IMG/VR virus record: IMGVR_UViG_3300022752_003900
Span: 1 to 31,852 of that record
Reading direction: 5' to 3' (one strand)
Length of the DNA: 31,852 bases
Source of the DNA: a virus
Position numbers and translations under genes: made by a program. The notes below the pieces were generated by a model that was not told where the DNA came from, made no database searches, and was given only the letters and a program-made list of their open reading frames with translations. Of this stretch, positions 7,279 through 15,155 are shown piece by piece. Position 1 is the stretch's first letter. Each line of letters opens with the position of its first letter.

Positions 7279-7857
7279 TTATTTGTAAAATATGTGGCGC
7301 CCGATATGAGCCACCTTTTGACGTTTCCATCCAGGATTAATATAATCTGCGTGAAAGTAAAGAGCATGAGTTAGACTAGGTAACCTAAACCCTTCTAGCA
7401 AGACCTTTTTGGCTACTTCCATGCTTTCTTGATAAACGTCAGGGTGCTTAGGCCTAAAGTTAGAGCTATTATCGCACACCCAACTAAACTGACAAAGAGC
7501 CTTTTCATAGAATTGATTTTTTTGGTAGACAACTTTACAGATATCTCCAGGGAAATTACTGTTTTCAGCTCGATTAACTGTGACCTGTGCCACAGCAACC
7601 TTGCCTTCAAAGGGCTCTGCTCCTGCCTCGTGATAAATGTTTTTGGCCAAGCAACCAAGCTGGCGCTCTCTCATCTTAGCAGTAACATCGCTGGCCTCTA
7701 TAGTTTCCACCTTCATAATTCTGTGGTTTACAGCCCATGTTAATAGATTGACAGAAATATACAAACCCAGGCACATTAGCGGTACCATCATAGACCATAA
7801 TATAAATCTATGCTTCTTTTGGTTTGAATCATCCCTCTCTAGCGTAATTTCAGTCAT
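7279..7857 (-). CDS. SleB-family cell wall hydrolase with N-terminal membrane anchor (lysin)
   Basis: This 192-aa protein has a charged N-terminus, one hydrophobic segment at about residues 18-42 (WSMMVPLMCLGLYISVNLLT) and a SleB/Hydrolase_2 domain from about 67 to the end. The domain is clear from LAKNIYHEAGAEPFEGKVAV followed by AQVTVNRAENSNFPGDICKV and QFSWVCD. SleB-type enzymes cut the glycan strand of peptidoglycan. The anchor could be a signal-arrest-release or permanent signal anchor placing the domain in the periplasm. The ribosome site AAAAGGAGGT four bases before ATG 7857 is the strongest in the window, suggesting high expression. The next gene is a holin candidate, so this is probably the lysis cassette. 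It follows a terminator-like hairpin at 7917-7946 that separates it from the large upstream cluster. Confidence 0.88.
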   Translation of the reverse strand: MTEITLERDDSNQKKHRFILWSMMVPLMCLGLYISVNLLTWAVNHRIMKVETIEASDVTAKMRERQLGCLAKNIYHEAGAEPFEGKVAVAQVTVNRAENSNFPGDICKVVYQKNQFYEKALCQFSWVCDNSSNFRPKHPDVYQESMEVAKKVLLEGFRLPSLTHALYFHADYINPGWKRQKVAHIGRHIFYK

Positions 7858-7916
7858 TTAGACCTCCTTTTTCGTTAGCGGTAAGATTAGTTATACTACA
7901 AAGGGTTATTTTATAC

Positions 7917-7946
7917 TAAAAAGAGGGCAAAAACAAGCCTTTTTTA
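7917..7946. terminator. Bidirectional terminator-like hairpin at the end of the 20-kb cluster
   Basis: AGGGC (7924-7928) and GCCTT (7937-7941) can pair around an eight-base A-rich loop, flanked by A5 (7918-7922) and T6 (7940-7945), so both strands end in a T run. It lies just after the stop of the methyltransferase that closes the minus-strand cluster. The stem is short with one G-U pair, so strength is uncertain. Confidence 0.45.
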
Positions 7947-7948
7947 GA

Positions 7949-8506
7949 TTATTTTATGCCGATTACCATAAATCTTGTAAAAGACCATGTAGGATATTCA
8001 AAATCAATCTGACCTTTATATAGTACATCACTCAGGCTAAAGATGTGTTGGAATTCTTCAAGTGAATTACAATTGATAATATGATCGTCATGTTTCATAT
8101 TATTTCCTTGTAAAGCCACACAGGTACCTTTAGGAATTCTATGATACCAATCCATACTGTCAAAATGTTCTGTACTGGTGTTAATAATTAGATCAGGAAA
8201 ATCTTTTTTAAATGGCAAATTACAATTATGTGTAAAGGCTTTGAACTGCCATTCCTTAAATACCCAATTCTCGTTTATCATGTCTGCTACCTCTTCGCAA
8301 GCAGGATCTACATCTAAGCTATAAATTTTGCTTATACGAACTTTATTTCTAGATCTTAATAAGAAAGCAGTTAGGCCGTACCATCCACCATAGATCCAAA
8401 TAGTGTCTATTTGATCAAACAAATTTTCTAATTGCTCACATAACCAGAGCTTGCTGTCGATCTGACCGTTGCTTAAAGCATCTTTGTTAACAGGATAGTA
8501 GTTCAT
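7949..8506 (-). CDS. Class I SAM-dependent methyltransferase, phage type
   Basis: From ATG 8506 this is 185 aa. The SAM-binding loop is TIWIYGGWYGLTAFLL, strand 2 ends in the acidic IYSLDVDPACEEVA, and a later core strand reads PDLIINTSTEHFDSMDWYHR, followed by KGTCVALQGNNM. The pattern IYGGWYG with xLDVDP is a methyltransferase group I associate with marine and freshwater phages. The substrate is unknown. An upstream GTG at 8518 would add MYLT and lacks a better ribosome site, so the ATG giving MNYYPVNKDALS is preferred. It is the last gene of the minus-strand SGNH/radical SAM cluster, close behind an SGNH-like gene. Methylation of a sugar or of a processed product is a reasonable guess from context. 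Confidence 0.7.
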   Translation of the reverse strand: MNYYPVNKDALSNGQIDSKLWLCEQLENLFDQIDTIWIYGGWYGLTAFLLRSRNKVRISKIYSLDVDPACEEVADMINENWVFKEWQFKAFTHNCNLPFKKDFPDLIINTSTEHFDSMDWYHRIPKGTCVALQGNNMKHDDHIINCNSLEEFQHIFSLSDVLYKGQIDFEYPTWSFTRFMVIGIK

Positions 8507-8528
8507 GGTTAAATACACTTTTAATTAT

Positions 8529-9374
8529 TCAGGTCTTATTGCAAGAAATATAGAAATCTAAATATAGCTCTAGATTATCCTGTTTGTACATTACTATTTT
8601 ATCAAAGCAGGTAAAATTCATAATTTCTCTAGGCCATTCTGGAAATTTCATAGGTGATTTGTTTAAAATTTCAGTATGAATGGCGTTTCCTAATTCATAA
8701 ACATAAGGGTTAATGCCAAAATCTAAATGTGGTTGAATAATATTCTTTAATAGCCAGATAGTCATCTTTATAGACGGATGTCCGTCCGGATTTATGTTAC
8801 CTTGGTCGTTAACTTGGTAGGTTTCTACAATCCCTTCCTTAAGTGCTGTAGGCCAATAAGGTAAACTAAAATATTTTTCTTTAAGCTCTAATAATTTCAT
8901 ATGTTTAGGATAAGCTTCGATAGTGAAATTAACACCCCTAGGTAATTCTTCTGAATCGCGAAAGTTAAATAAATCAAACGCATCAAAAAAATTAAATTTT
9001 ATATTTTTTAATTTAAGGAGATCTATAATAGCGTTTATGTAATTAAATGTCTTATAGATAGAACCGTCGGGCAAAATATATTGATTTAAAACATCAAAAT
9101 CCTTGTGAAACGCTAAGTTTCCAGGAGTACTCCATTGAGTATGATCTAGGCAGCAGTCCATCCTATAAAAACTAGTCCACATCACCATTATATGATCTTT
9201 AGAATTAATTTCGAATTGTTTTAAATCATTAACAATGCTATGAAAAATAAATTCGTTTCCTGCGCCAGCTTGACCTCTGTTGTACACTATATCAAAGTTT
9301 TTTGTTAAAAACGAAGGCCAAGTGGGCCACAGGTAAGATGTAAAACTACATCCGTAGGTAAACAAACGTTTCAT
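8529..9374 (-). CDS. SGNH-like hydrolase (copy 2)
   Basis: This 281-aa protein starts MKRLFTYGCSFTSYLWPTW, with the block I Ser in GCSFT. A Gly/Asn block reads NRGQAGAGNEFIFHS (residues about 33-47), and block V is NINPDGHPSIKMT near residue 196, giving the Asp and His of an SGNH triad. The N-terminal 200 residues form the enzyme core and the C-terminal 80 are an unrecognised extension. The ATG overlaps the stop of the upstream B12-type radical SAM gene (ATGA), so the two are probably coupled. These enzymes usually act as esterases or acyltransferases on sugars. The presence of blocks I, III and V makes this one of the better candidates here for an active enzyme. Confidence 0.65.
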   Translation of the reverse strand: MKRLFTYGCSFTSYLWPTWPSFLTKNFDIVYNRGQAGAGNEFIFHSIVNDLKQFEINSKDHIMVMWTSFYRMDCCLDHTQWSTPGNLAFHKDFDVLNQYILPDGSIYKTFNYINAIIDLLKLKNIKFNFFDAFDLFNFRDSEELPRGVNFTIEAYPKHMKLLELKEKYFSLPYWPTALKEGIVETYQVNDQGNINPDGHPSIKMTIWLLKNIIQPHLDFGINPYVYELGNAIHTEILNKSPMKFPEWPREIMNFTCFDKIVMYKQDNLELYLDFYISCNKT

Positions 9375-11304
9375 AATTTAGTTATCCACGCCTTTCCAAA
9401 ATTACGGCGCCTTGCAAAAAATATTTGTTCACAGAACCGCTGTAAGCCCATTTTCTTATCTTCTGGAAATTCCAGCTCAATCTTAGCCATTGATGATATC
9501 TCTTCGTCATGCTGAACATATCCTAGTACATTATTATTAAGGGCAATTGTTTTAGGGTATTCATTAATCTTTTTATGATCTATAAGGAAGGTTCTTTGTA
9601 AAAGCATCAAATCATTTAGCAAATCCTTGTCAAGATTATATTTTGATAAGAATTTTTCTATAACATCAAAAACATGTGAGTGTTTATCTTCGCTATGAAG
9701 GTATATCATAGTACTGTGAATAAGGTTCCATCCGTGTATCTCAATACCTCGAACTAGCTCGTGATCAATCCTACCGTTTTGTGTCCAGTTTTTATAATGT
9801 TCTTCTATTCTATCTATTTCTTTTTTAAACCAATCATCGTTCTTAATAAAATCAAATAGGTCATTGTAAAATTCACTGTATGGTAAGTCATGTGCTTTAT
9901 GTAAATAACGGCTTATAAAATTAGTCATACCATTAATATGAAAAGTATTCATAAACCAGCTAAAGATTTGAGCTCTAATCATGTCCTCAAAAGGCATGTC
10001 TTTGGTAGATGTAATAACTTCGATACCTTCTTTAACTTCATGTTCATTGTAAGTGCCTACAAGATAGTCATAAACTATGGTGCTTTGAATTTTATATAAT
10101 TTCTTTTGTAAAAGATTCATTTCGGCATTTTCTAATAACTGTGCTTGGTAGACAGTGATACCGGTATGATTACCAGCTTCATATAGTTTATAAAAGTTTT
10201 GTTTCCATGTTTCTAAACTTTCACCGGGTAAGCCTAAAATTAATTCAGTATATAGAGGAATATTATATTCTTCACAAAGATCGAAAACTTCTTGTATCTT
10301 ATTAATCTCCAGATTTTTACGTTTAATAATTTCTAAAACATTATCATCCATGCTTTGTACGCTGAGATTTAATCCTATCTTAGCACCACCGTCATAGATT
10401 AATTTTTTAACAATATCAACAACTTCCTTCTTTTGGTTTTTAGCCCAAGCTATGGTATATGCTTTAGGATTTCCGTAAATTTTCTGGACCTCGATCAATT
10501 TATCCGCTATAAGGTTATCTCTTTCTGGAAATATGCCAAAATTAGCATCAGTTAGGCTAACGAAATCGCAGGCATTTTTACCGATCCATTCTAATTCTGC
10601 GTAAACTCTTTCTAAATTAAATTTCTTAACCTTGTTATAAGTCAAGCTACCCCAATCACAAAATGTACAAGCATATGGGCAACCTCTGTTAGTTTCTAAT
10701 GTAGCGTTCCACCGTACTTCAGGAAACTTCTTCATGAGTTTATCAAATATTTCTATTAGGTAAGGGCTCGGGATACTGTCTAGATCATCAATCCTTACTC
10801 CGTTTCCTGTATCAATAGTTTCTGTGTTATTGTTAACTAAAAGACCTGGTATATCCGTGTAATTATTAGCATTTTCTATATGCTTTTCTAATATTTTCCT
10901 AAAACTTATTTCCCCTTCCATTTTTACACAAATATCTATATAAGGAAACTTCTTGAAGAATTCTGGTTTCTCAATTGGGTATTCAGGACCGCCTACTACG
11001 ATAAAGATGTTAGGGTTTACTTTTTTTAACTCTCTTGCTAAAACATTATTATAATTACGATTCCACACATAGGTGCTAAATCCTACAATGGCGCAATCTT
11101 TAAGAAGATCTACCACCTGTTCAATTGGATCCCTTCTCCATACGAAATCACCTAATTCAAAATGTTCTACAATATGATCAAACTGCTGTACATAGCTCCA
11201 TAGTACAGCAGGGCTGTAGGGAAGGTAGTAAGCATTGAACTCCTTCGGTCCTTGCTGGAAGTTAGGATTTACAAAACTGACTTTTTTTTTAGATTAGATT
11301 GCAT
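9371..11304 (-). CDS. B12-binding-type radical SAM protein, frame broken at an A9 tract
   Basis: The readable frame from GTG 11116 gives 581 aa with CPYACTFC (C146, C150, C153) for the radical SAM [4Fe-4S] cluster and VVGGPEYP ahead of it from a cobalamin-binding-like Rossmann domain. The same frame continues upstream as VSFVNPNFQQGPKEFNAYYL and further domain sequence, but no start codon exists there: it runs back to the TAA of the preceding SGNH gene. A start is available at ATG 11304 (MQSNL) in another frame, and the two join if the nine A's at 11282-11290 are read as ten. The full protein would then be about 644 aa. Either RNA polymerase slippage on A9 joins them, or the run is one base short through sequencing error or mutation. 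Such proteins methylate unactivated carbon or do other radical chemistry; the substrate is unknown. Confidence 0.8.
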
Positions 11305-12172
11305 TGTTTTTGATAAATTGTGCTAATTCTTTACCAATTTCTTTATAGCCTTCTAGAGTGGGATGAGCACCTTCGCAATTGGTAAGATATTTAGTAGGCC
11401 AAGTATTTTTGCTATAAGGTTCATAAAACCCTCTCCAGTCTTGTTCTGGAATAAATCCATCTTTTCTTACTAACAGCTGAACGAATGCTTCATAGTCTAC
11501 AAAATTGTGTATATAATTATTCCAATTTACCTTGTCAAATAGTCCAGGCGCATACTGCTTAAACCACCCAACAAACCCTAAATCAGCATTACGGTGATTA
11601 AATGAATTAGCGAGAACAAACTTATAACCATGAGATTTTGCCCACATCTGTGCGTTTAAAACTGCGAATAAAGTATTCATGGCACAAAAAGATTCACTGT
11701 AAAGATCTAAAGCGTAGGCATCTTGTAGGCCTTTTAATTGCCCACTGTTCATAGGAAAGGGCCAAAGTGTCCAGTACTTGTAATGTTTGTAAATGTTGTT
11801 ACTGTAATAATCGTCTTGTTTATTTGTATTTAAAGGACTAGGGCTAATATAATCAAACCTTTCAACGCCTGACAGCATAAAAACAATAATGCCTGTGCTA
11901 TTATTCCAATCTATCTTGTCACAAAAGTAAAGTTGGGTGTAAGCAGCAGAGTTCCCTATACCCCTTATACCTAAATTTACAGACTCATGGTCTGAAAAAT
12001 GGTCCCTGGCTAATACGTTGACCCAACTGTTTTCATGTTCCATTTTTCTTAGATAGTAATCATCACGACCTCTAACTTGAACTCGACCGCCGTGATCTTC
12101 CCAGACCTTTTCAGAATATCCACCCTCACCCTGGGTCCAACTACAGCCTAACCCCACAATGTATTTCTTCAT
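11294..12172 (-). CDS. SGNH-like hydrolase (copy 3)
   Basis: This 292-aa protein begins MKKYIVGLGCSWTQGEGG, with the nucleophile Ser in GCSWT. A Gly/Asn block, VNLGIRGIGNSAAYTQLYF, follows near residue 65, and the C-terminal block NCEGAHPTLEGYKEIGKEL holds the probable catalytic His. These three blocks fit the SGNH family more clearly than copies 1 or 5. The ATG directly follows the TAA of a 32-aa ORF that itself starts with a GDS motif. The stop codon is in the same frame as the following radical SAM protein, and that gene's likely ATG lies inside this gene's last codons, so translation is probably coupled. An esterase or acyltransferase acting on a glycan is the best general guess. Confidence 0.7.
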   Translation of the reverse strand: MKKYIVGLGCSWTQGEGGYSEKVWEDHGGRVQVRGRDDYYLRKMEHENSWVNVLARDHFSDHESVNLGIRGIGNSAAYTQLYFCDKIDWNNSTGIIVFMLSGVERFDYISPSPLNTNKQDDYYSNNIYKHYKYWTLWPFPMNSGQLKGLQDAYALDLYSESFCAMNTLFAVLNAQMWAKSHGYKFVLANSFNHRNADLGFVGWFKQYAPGLFDKVNWNNYIHNFVDYEAFVQLLVRKDGFIPEQDWRGFYEPYSKNTWPTKYLTNCEGAHPTLEGYKEIGKELAQFIKNNAI

Positions 12173-12271
12173 TTAAAAATTTCCATAATGTTGGTCTAAC
12201 CTTTCGTCAAACTCAAACCATTCTAATTTACTAATATCAATATAACTATCACCGAAAAAGCCGATTTTCAT
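12173..12271 (-). pseudogene. 32-aa ORF carrying only an SGNH block I (GDS)
   Basis: The ORF starts at ATG 12271, inside the last 23 bases of the upstream SGNH gene, and ends at TAA 12173-12175, directly before the next ATG. It begins MKIGFFGDSYIDISK, a classical GDS block I with the preceding beta strand, but ends after 32 residues (FDERLDQHYGNF). This looks like the N-terminal stub of a lost SGNH gene. Its position in a gapless series suggests it is still translated, perhaps only to couple its neighbours. Confidence 0.5.
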
Positions 12272-13073
12272 TGTCGAATCCAATAATGTTTTCTAACATG
12301 TTAGCTACTCTTTTATGATATCCAGCACCAAAATGTCTTTGATCACGAGCCATATTTTCGGGCTCAAGATCTTCAGGTTCCGGGCTCACACAAAGATTTG
12401 TCCAACTATTTATTCCGATATCCATAGACCAAGAGTAGACAGGCACATCGGCAAGATGCCACGCCAATAAAGTAGATTGCATAGCGAGATAGACAACATA
12501 GGCAAATCTACCAGATTCAATTTCTTTTGCATAGTAATCAGCGTATATTGTTTTATCATTAGGTAAACATGTATGAAATATTTCTAAGCTACGAATTGAT
12601 ATTCTTGCATAGGACGGCCATTGTATTACAACAAATTTAGGTTTAACTGGGCTATTTTTTAAAAAGCAAAAAGAATTAAGATATACTAATTCGCAGCCCG
12701 ATCCTCCTTTACCTAAATTAAAGCAATCAATTCCTAAATTTTGTGATAATTGATTACACCATATTTCATCTTCCGCAATACCCACACCCTCTGTAAAACT
12801 ACACCCTAAAGATATAAAGAAATTATTTTGGTCTATGTCATTGAAATTTTTAGTTCTATATCCTAAGTAATTCATTTTATAGGACATTTTTTTATGCCGA
12901 TAGTGATAATTTAGACTAAAGTTTTTTAGAGACTCCATATAAGCATTTTTTTCTGCGTCCAATATAAAATCTACTTCCTGAGTTCCGTCATAATTTGGAT
13001 GGTCATTTATAACAAACGCTAGCCTTTTAAATTCAAAGGCATATGATGGGGTTAAAGTTTTCCGGCTATCCAT
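12249..13073 (-). CDS. SGNH-like hydrolase with an N-terminal extension (copy 4)
   Basis: This 274-aa protein has about 85 residues before the enzyme core, including LGYRTKNFNDIDQNNFF. Block I is then FISLGCSFTEGVGIAEDEIW, followed by DCFNLGKGGSGCELVYLNSF with the Gly block, a strand FVVIQWPSYAR, and the C-terminal ARDQRHFGAGYHKRVANM where the Asp and His of the triad probably lie. Most other copies begin directly at block I, so the extension is specific to this one. The ATG lies 22 bases inside the end of the GDP-mannose 3,5-epimerase gene. Next to a nucleotide-sugar enzyme, an acyl-ester reaction on a sugar is a reasonable but unproven role. Confidence 0.65.
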   Translation of the reverse strand: MDSRKTLTPSYAFEFKRLAFVINDHPNYDGTQEVDFILDAEKNAYMESLKNFSLNYHYRHKKMSYKMNYLGYRTKNFNDIDQNNFFISLGCSFTEGVGIAEDEIWCNQLSQNLGIDCFNLGKGGSGCELVYLNSFCFLKNSPVKPKFVVIQWPSYARISIRSLEIFHTCLPNDKTIYADYYAKEIESGRFAYVVYLAMQSTLLAWHLADVPVYSWSMDIGINSWTNLCVSPEPEDLEPENMARDQRHFGAGYHKRVANMLENIIGFDNENRLFR

Positions 13074-13999
13074 GCATATGTTTCCTTCAACCCTTTTTCT
13101 AAGTTTTCTTCAGGCGCCCATTGAAGGACTGATCTAATTAAATTGTTATCACTATTTCTACCCATAACGCCCATAGGGCCCGGTACATTGTTTATCGTTA
13201 TAAATTTACCTGCTATATCGGCTATCAATGTGGCAAGGTCATTTATGCTGATCATCCTCTCGCTACCTAGGTTCACAGGTTTATTATAAGAACTAGCCAC
13301 CAACCTATGAATACCTTCTATACATTGATCTATATATAAAAAACTTCGTGTTTGCGTACCTAATCCCCATATTTCAACTGAGTCAATCGCTTCTGCTACC
13401 TTACGGCATAAGGCAGCAGGTGCTTTCTCCCGTCCATTATTATATGCTCCATATGGTCCAAACACGTTATGAAAGCGAGCTATTCTAACATTAAGCCCAT
13501 AATTTCTAGCATATGCCATGTAGAGCCTTTCACTAAACAATTTTTCCCAGCCGTACTCGCTATCAGGATCTGCTGGATAAGCACTTGATTCTTCACAATT
13601 AGGATTATTTGGGTCTATTTGATTGCGTTCGGGATATATACATGCACTAGAACTATAAAAAACGTTTTTTACTCCTTTTTCAACCATAACACTGACTACA
13701 TTTAGATTTATCTGGGAGGAATTGTACATGATGTCGGCATCATTGTTACCCGTAAAGATAAACCCGGCACCGCCCATGTCTGCTGCTAATTGATAAACCT
13801 GAACAATATCTTCAGTTAGAACTGCTTGAACATTAGATTTAGATCTTAAATCTAATTTAAAAAACTTATCGGCCTTGGTTTCTGAATATTCGGGATATTT
13901 TAAATCTACACCTACAACATAGTATCCTCTTGCTTTTAAATCATTAACCAAGTGATTACCAATAAACCCTCCCGCTCCGCAAACTAACACTTTTTCCAT
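13052..13999 (-). CDS. GDP-mannose 3,5-epimerase-like short-chain dehydrogenase
   Basis: This 315-aa protein is an extended SDR with the NAD loop GAGGFIG (residues 8-14). Features particular to GDP-mannose 3,5-epimerase are present: AADMGGAGFI, SSSACIYPE with the catalytic cysteine at C120, EYGWEK with Y149 and K153, ARFHNVFGPYG, REKAPAALCRK and GRNSDNNLIR. The enzyme converts GDP-D-mannose to GDP-L-galactose (and GDP-L-gulose) and is best known from plants and some bacteria, at about 310-380 aa. Other nucleotide-sugar epimerases lack the ADMGG and SSACIYPE pair, so the assignment is fairly specific. It would supply an unusual sugar donor to the glycosyltransferase-like genes directly upstream on the same strand (14001-16446). 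Its ATG is one base after the stop of the previous gene. Confidence 0.85.
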   Translation of the reverse strand: MEKVLVCGAGGFIGNHLVNDLKARGYYVVGVDLKYPEYSETKADKFFKLDLRSKSNVQAVLTEDIVQVYQLAADMGGAGFIFTGNNDADIMYNSSQINLNVVSVMVEKGVKNVFYSSSACIYPERNQIDPNNPNCEESSAYPADPDSEYGWEKLFSERLYMAYARNYGLNVRIARFHNVFGPYGAYNNGREKAPAALCRKVAEAIDSVEIWGLGTQTRSFLYIDQCIEGIHRLVASSYNKPVNLGSERMISINDLATLIADIAGKFITINNVPGPMGVMGRNSDNNLIRSVLQWAPEENLEKGLKETYAWIAGKL

Positions 14000-14000
14000 T

Positions 14001-15155
14001 TTACCATCCTAATGTTTTCATATGGTTAACAAACTCTGGCTCAATTCCCTTTACCTCGTAATCAACATTTAATTTTTTATCAAACATGCCCTGAAGGCAT
14101 TTTGGAATAATTCTATACTTATCGAAAATAATATTAGTTAAAGCTAATTTATTTTTTATTAATTTAACCATAGCTCGATGACGCAAATCTTTCAACTGCC
14201 ATTGATTTAGTTCCATTAACCTTTTCACATTATCAATGATTCCTTCAACTCTGTCATCTACATTATCTAATAAGTCAAAATCATAATTAAACCACTCTGT
14301 GTAAAGCTCTAGATCATACTTTTCAACTAAATGATGATGGAAACCTTTAGGACCTAAAATCATAAATGGCTTAAATGCAAATAAGGATTTAAGCGTTTTT
14401 TCTGTTACAAAAAACTCATAAGGATCTGCTCGGCTTTCTGTTACAATGTCAAACCATGCTGTCATAAAGCTTCGAGGTAGATAATTTCCAGTTTGCTCCA
14501 ATGATGACCTATATTTGAAATCTGGTTCATCTCGTAAAATGGACCTATCATGATACTTCCAAGTTATAGTATCGTCATTGCTTTTATGCCAGTAGATGTG
14601 TGGATAAGCATATGTTACTATGCCTTTATCTAAAAGATTTTCTCTCACCAGCGCATCTACCATTTTGAGTCTATGTATTGAGGCCCTATGATTATAACAA
14701 GTAAAAAGTTTTGTAGGAGATTCTTCTGGTAGTAAAGGAGCTATATAGTTTATAATAGGGCATTTGCCAGCCATTATATTTTCAAAATGATCTCTATAAA
14801 AACCAAGCAAATACCCGTAATTTGCCTCTAGAGTAATTCTAGGATTTGGTGATTCTTGGCTATAGTCTGTGGTGATTACGGTACAATTTTTATTGTATTG
14901 ATTTAGGTATGAAATCAAAAAAGGATATACATTTTTAAATATTAACTTATGATCGCACTCTTGATGACAATCTATGATAATATGATCAGGATCAAAATCC
15001 TTAATTTCTTTAAAAAGCTGGAGTAACCTTTGAGGGAAAGACTGTTCTGTCATCCAACCTTGAACACTTCTGCCATATATGTGATAATATTTTACCATTT
15101 CATCTCCGTGTAGACCTGCGTCTTCATAAATTCCTACTTTATATATTTTGAGCAT
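14001..15155 (-). CDS. Putative glycosyltransferase, TEKTxK family (copy A)
   Basis: This 384-aa protein has a variable N-terminal half and a C-terminal half with FTCYNHRASIHRLKMVDAL, then FDIVTESRADPYEFFVTEKT, LKSLFAFKPFMILGPKGFHH and ELYTEWFNYDFD. The same order is seen in the adjacent 435-aa protein at 15139. The VTEKT...KPF...G motif resembles the nucleotide-sugar binding end of GT10 fucosyltransferases and exostosin-like proteins, and related proteins occur in marine phages. I cannot point to a certain catalytic base or metal site. It overlaps the neighbouring gene by 17 bases and is followed by the GDP-mannose 3,5-epimerase, so using that GDP-sugar as donor is plausible. Confidence 0.55.
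   Translation of the reverse strand: MLKIYKVGIYEDAGLHGDEMVKYYHIYGRSVQGWMTEQSFPQRLLQLFKEIKDFDPDHIIIDCHQECDHKLIFKNVYPFLISYLNQYNKNCTVITTDYSQESPNPRITLEANYGYLLGFYRDHFENIMAGKCPIINYIAPLLPEESPTKLFTCYNHRASIHRLKMVDALVRENLLDKGIVTYAYPHIYWHKSNDDTITWKYHDRSILRDEPDFKYRSSLEQTGNYLPRSFMTAWFDIVTESRADPYEFFVTEKTLKSLFAFKPFMILGPKGFHHHLVEKYDLELYTEWFNYDFDLLDNVDDRVEGIIDNVKRLMELNQWQLKDLRHRAMVKLIKNKLALTNIIFDKYRIIPKCLQGMFDKKLNVDYEVKGIEPEFVNHMKTLGW

Noticed and set aside
8507-8518. GTG start at 8518 for the methyltransferase
   Set aside because: Adds four residues without a ribosome site; ATG 8506 gives the likely N-terminus MNYYPVN. Not excluded.
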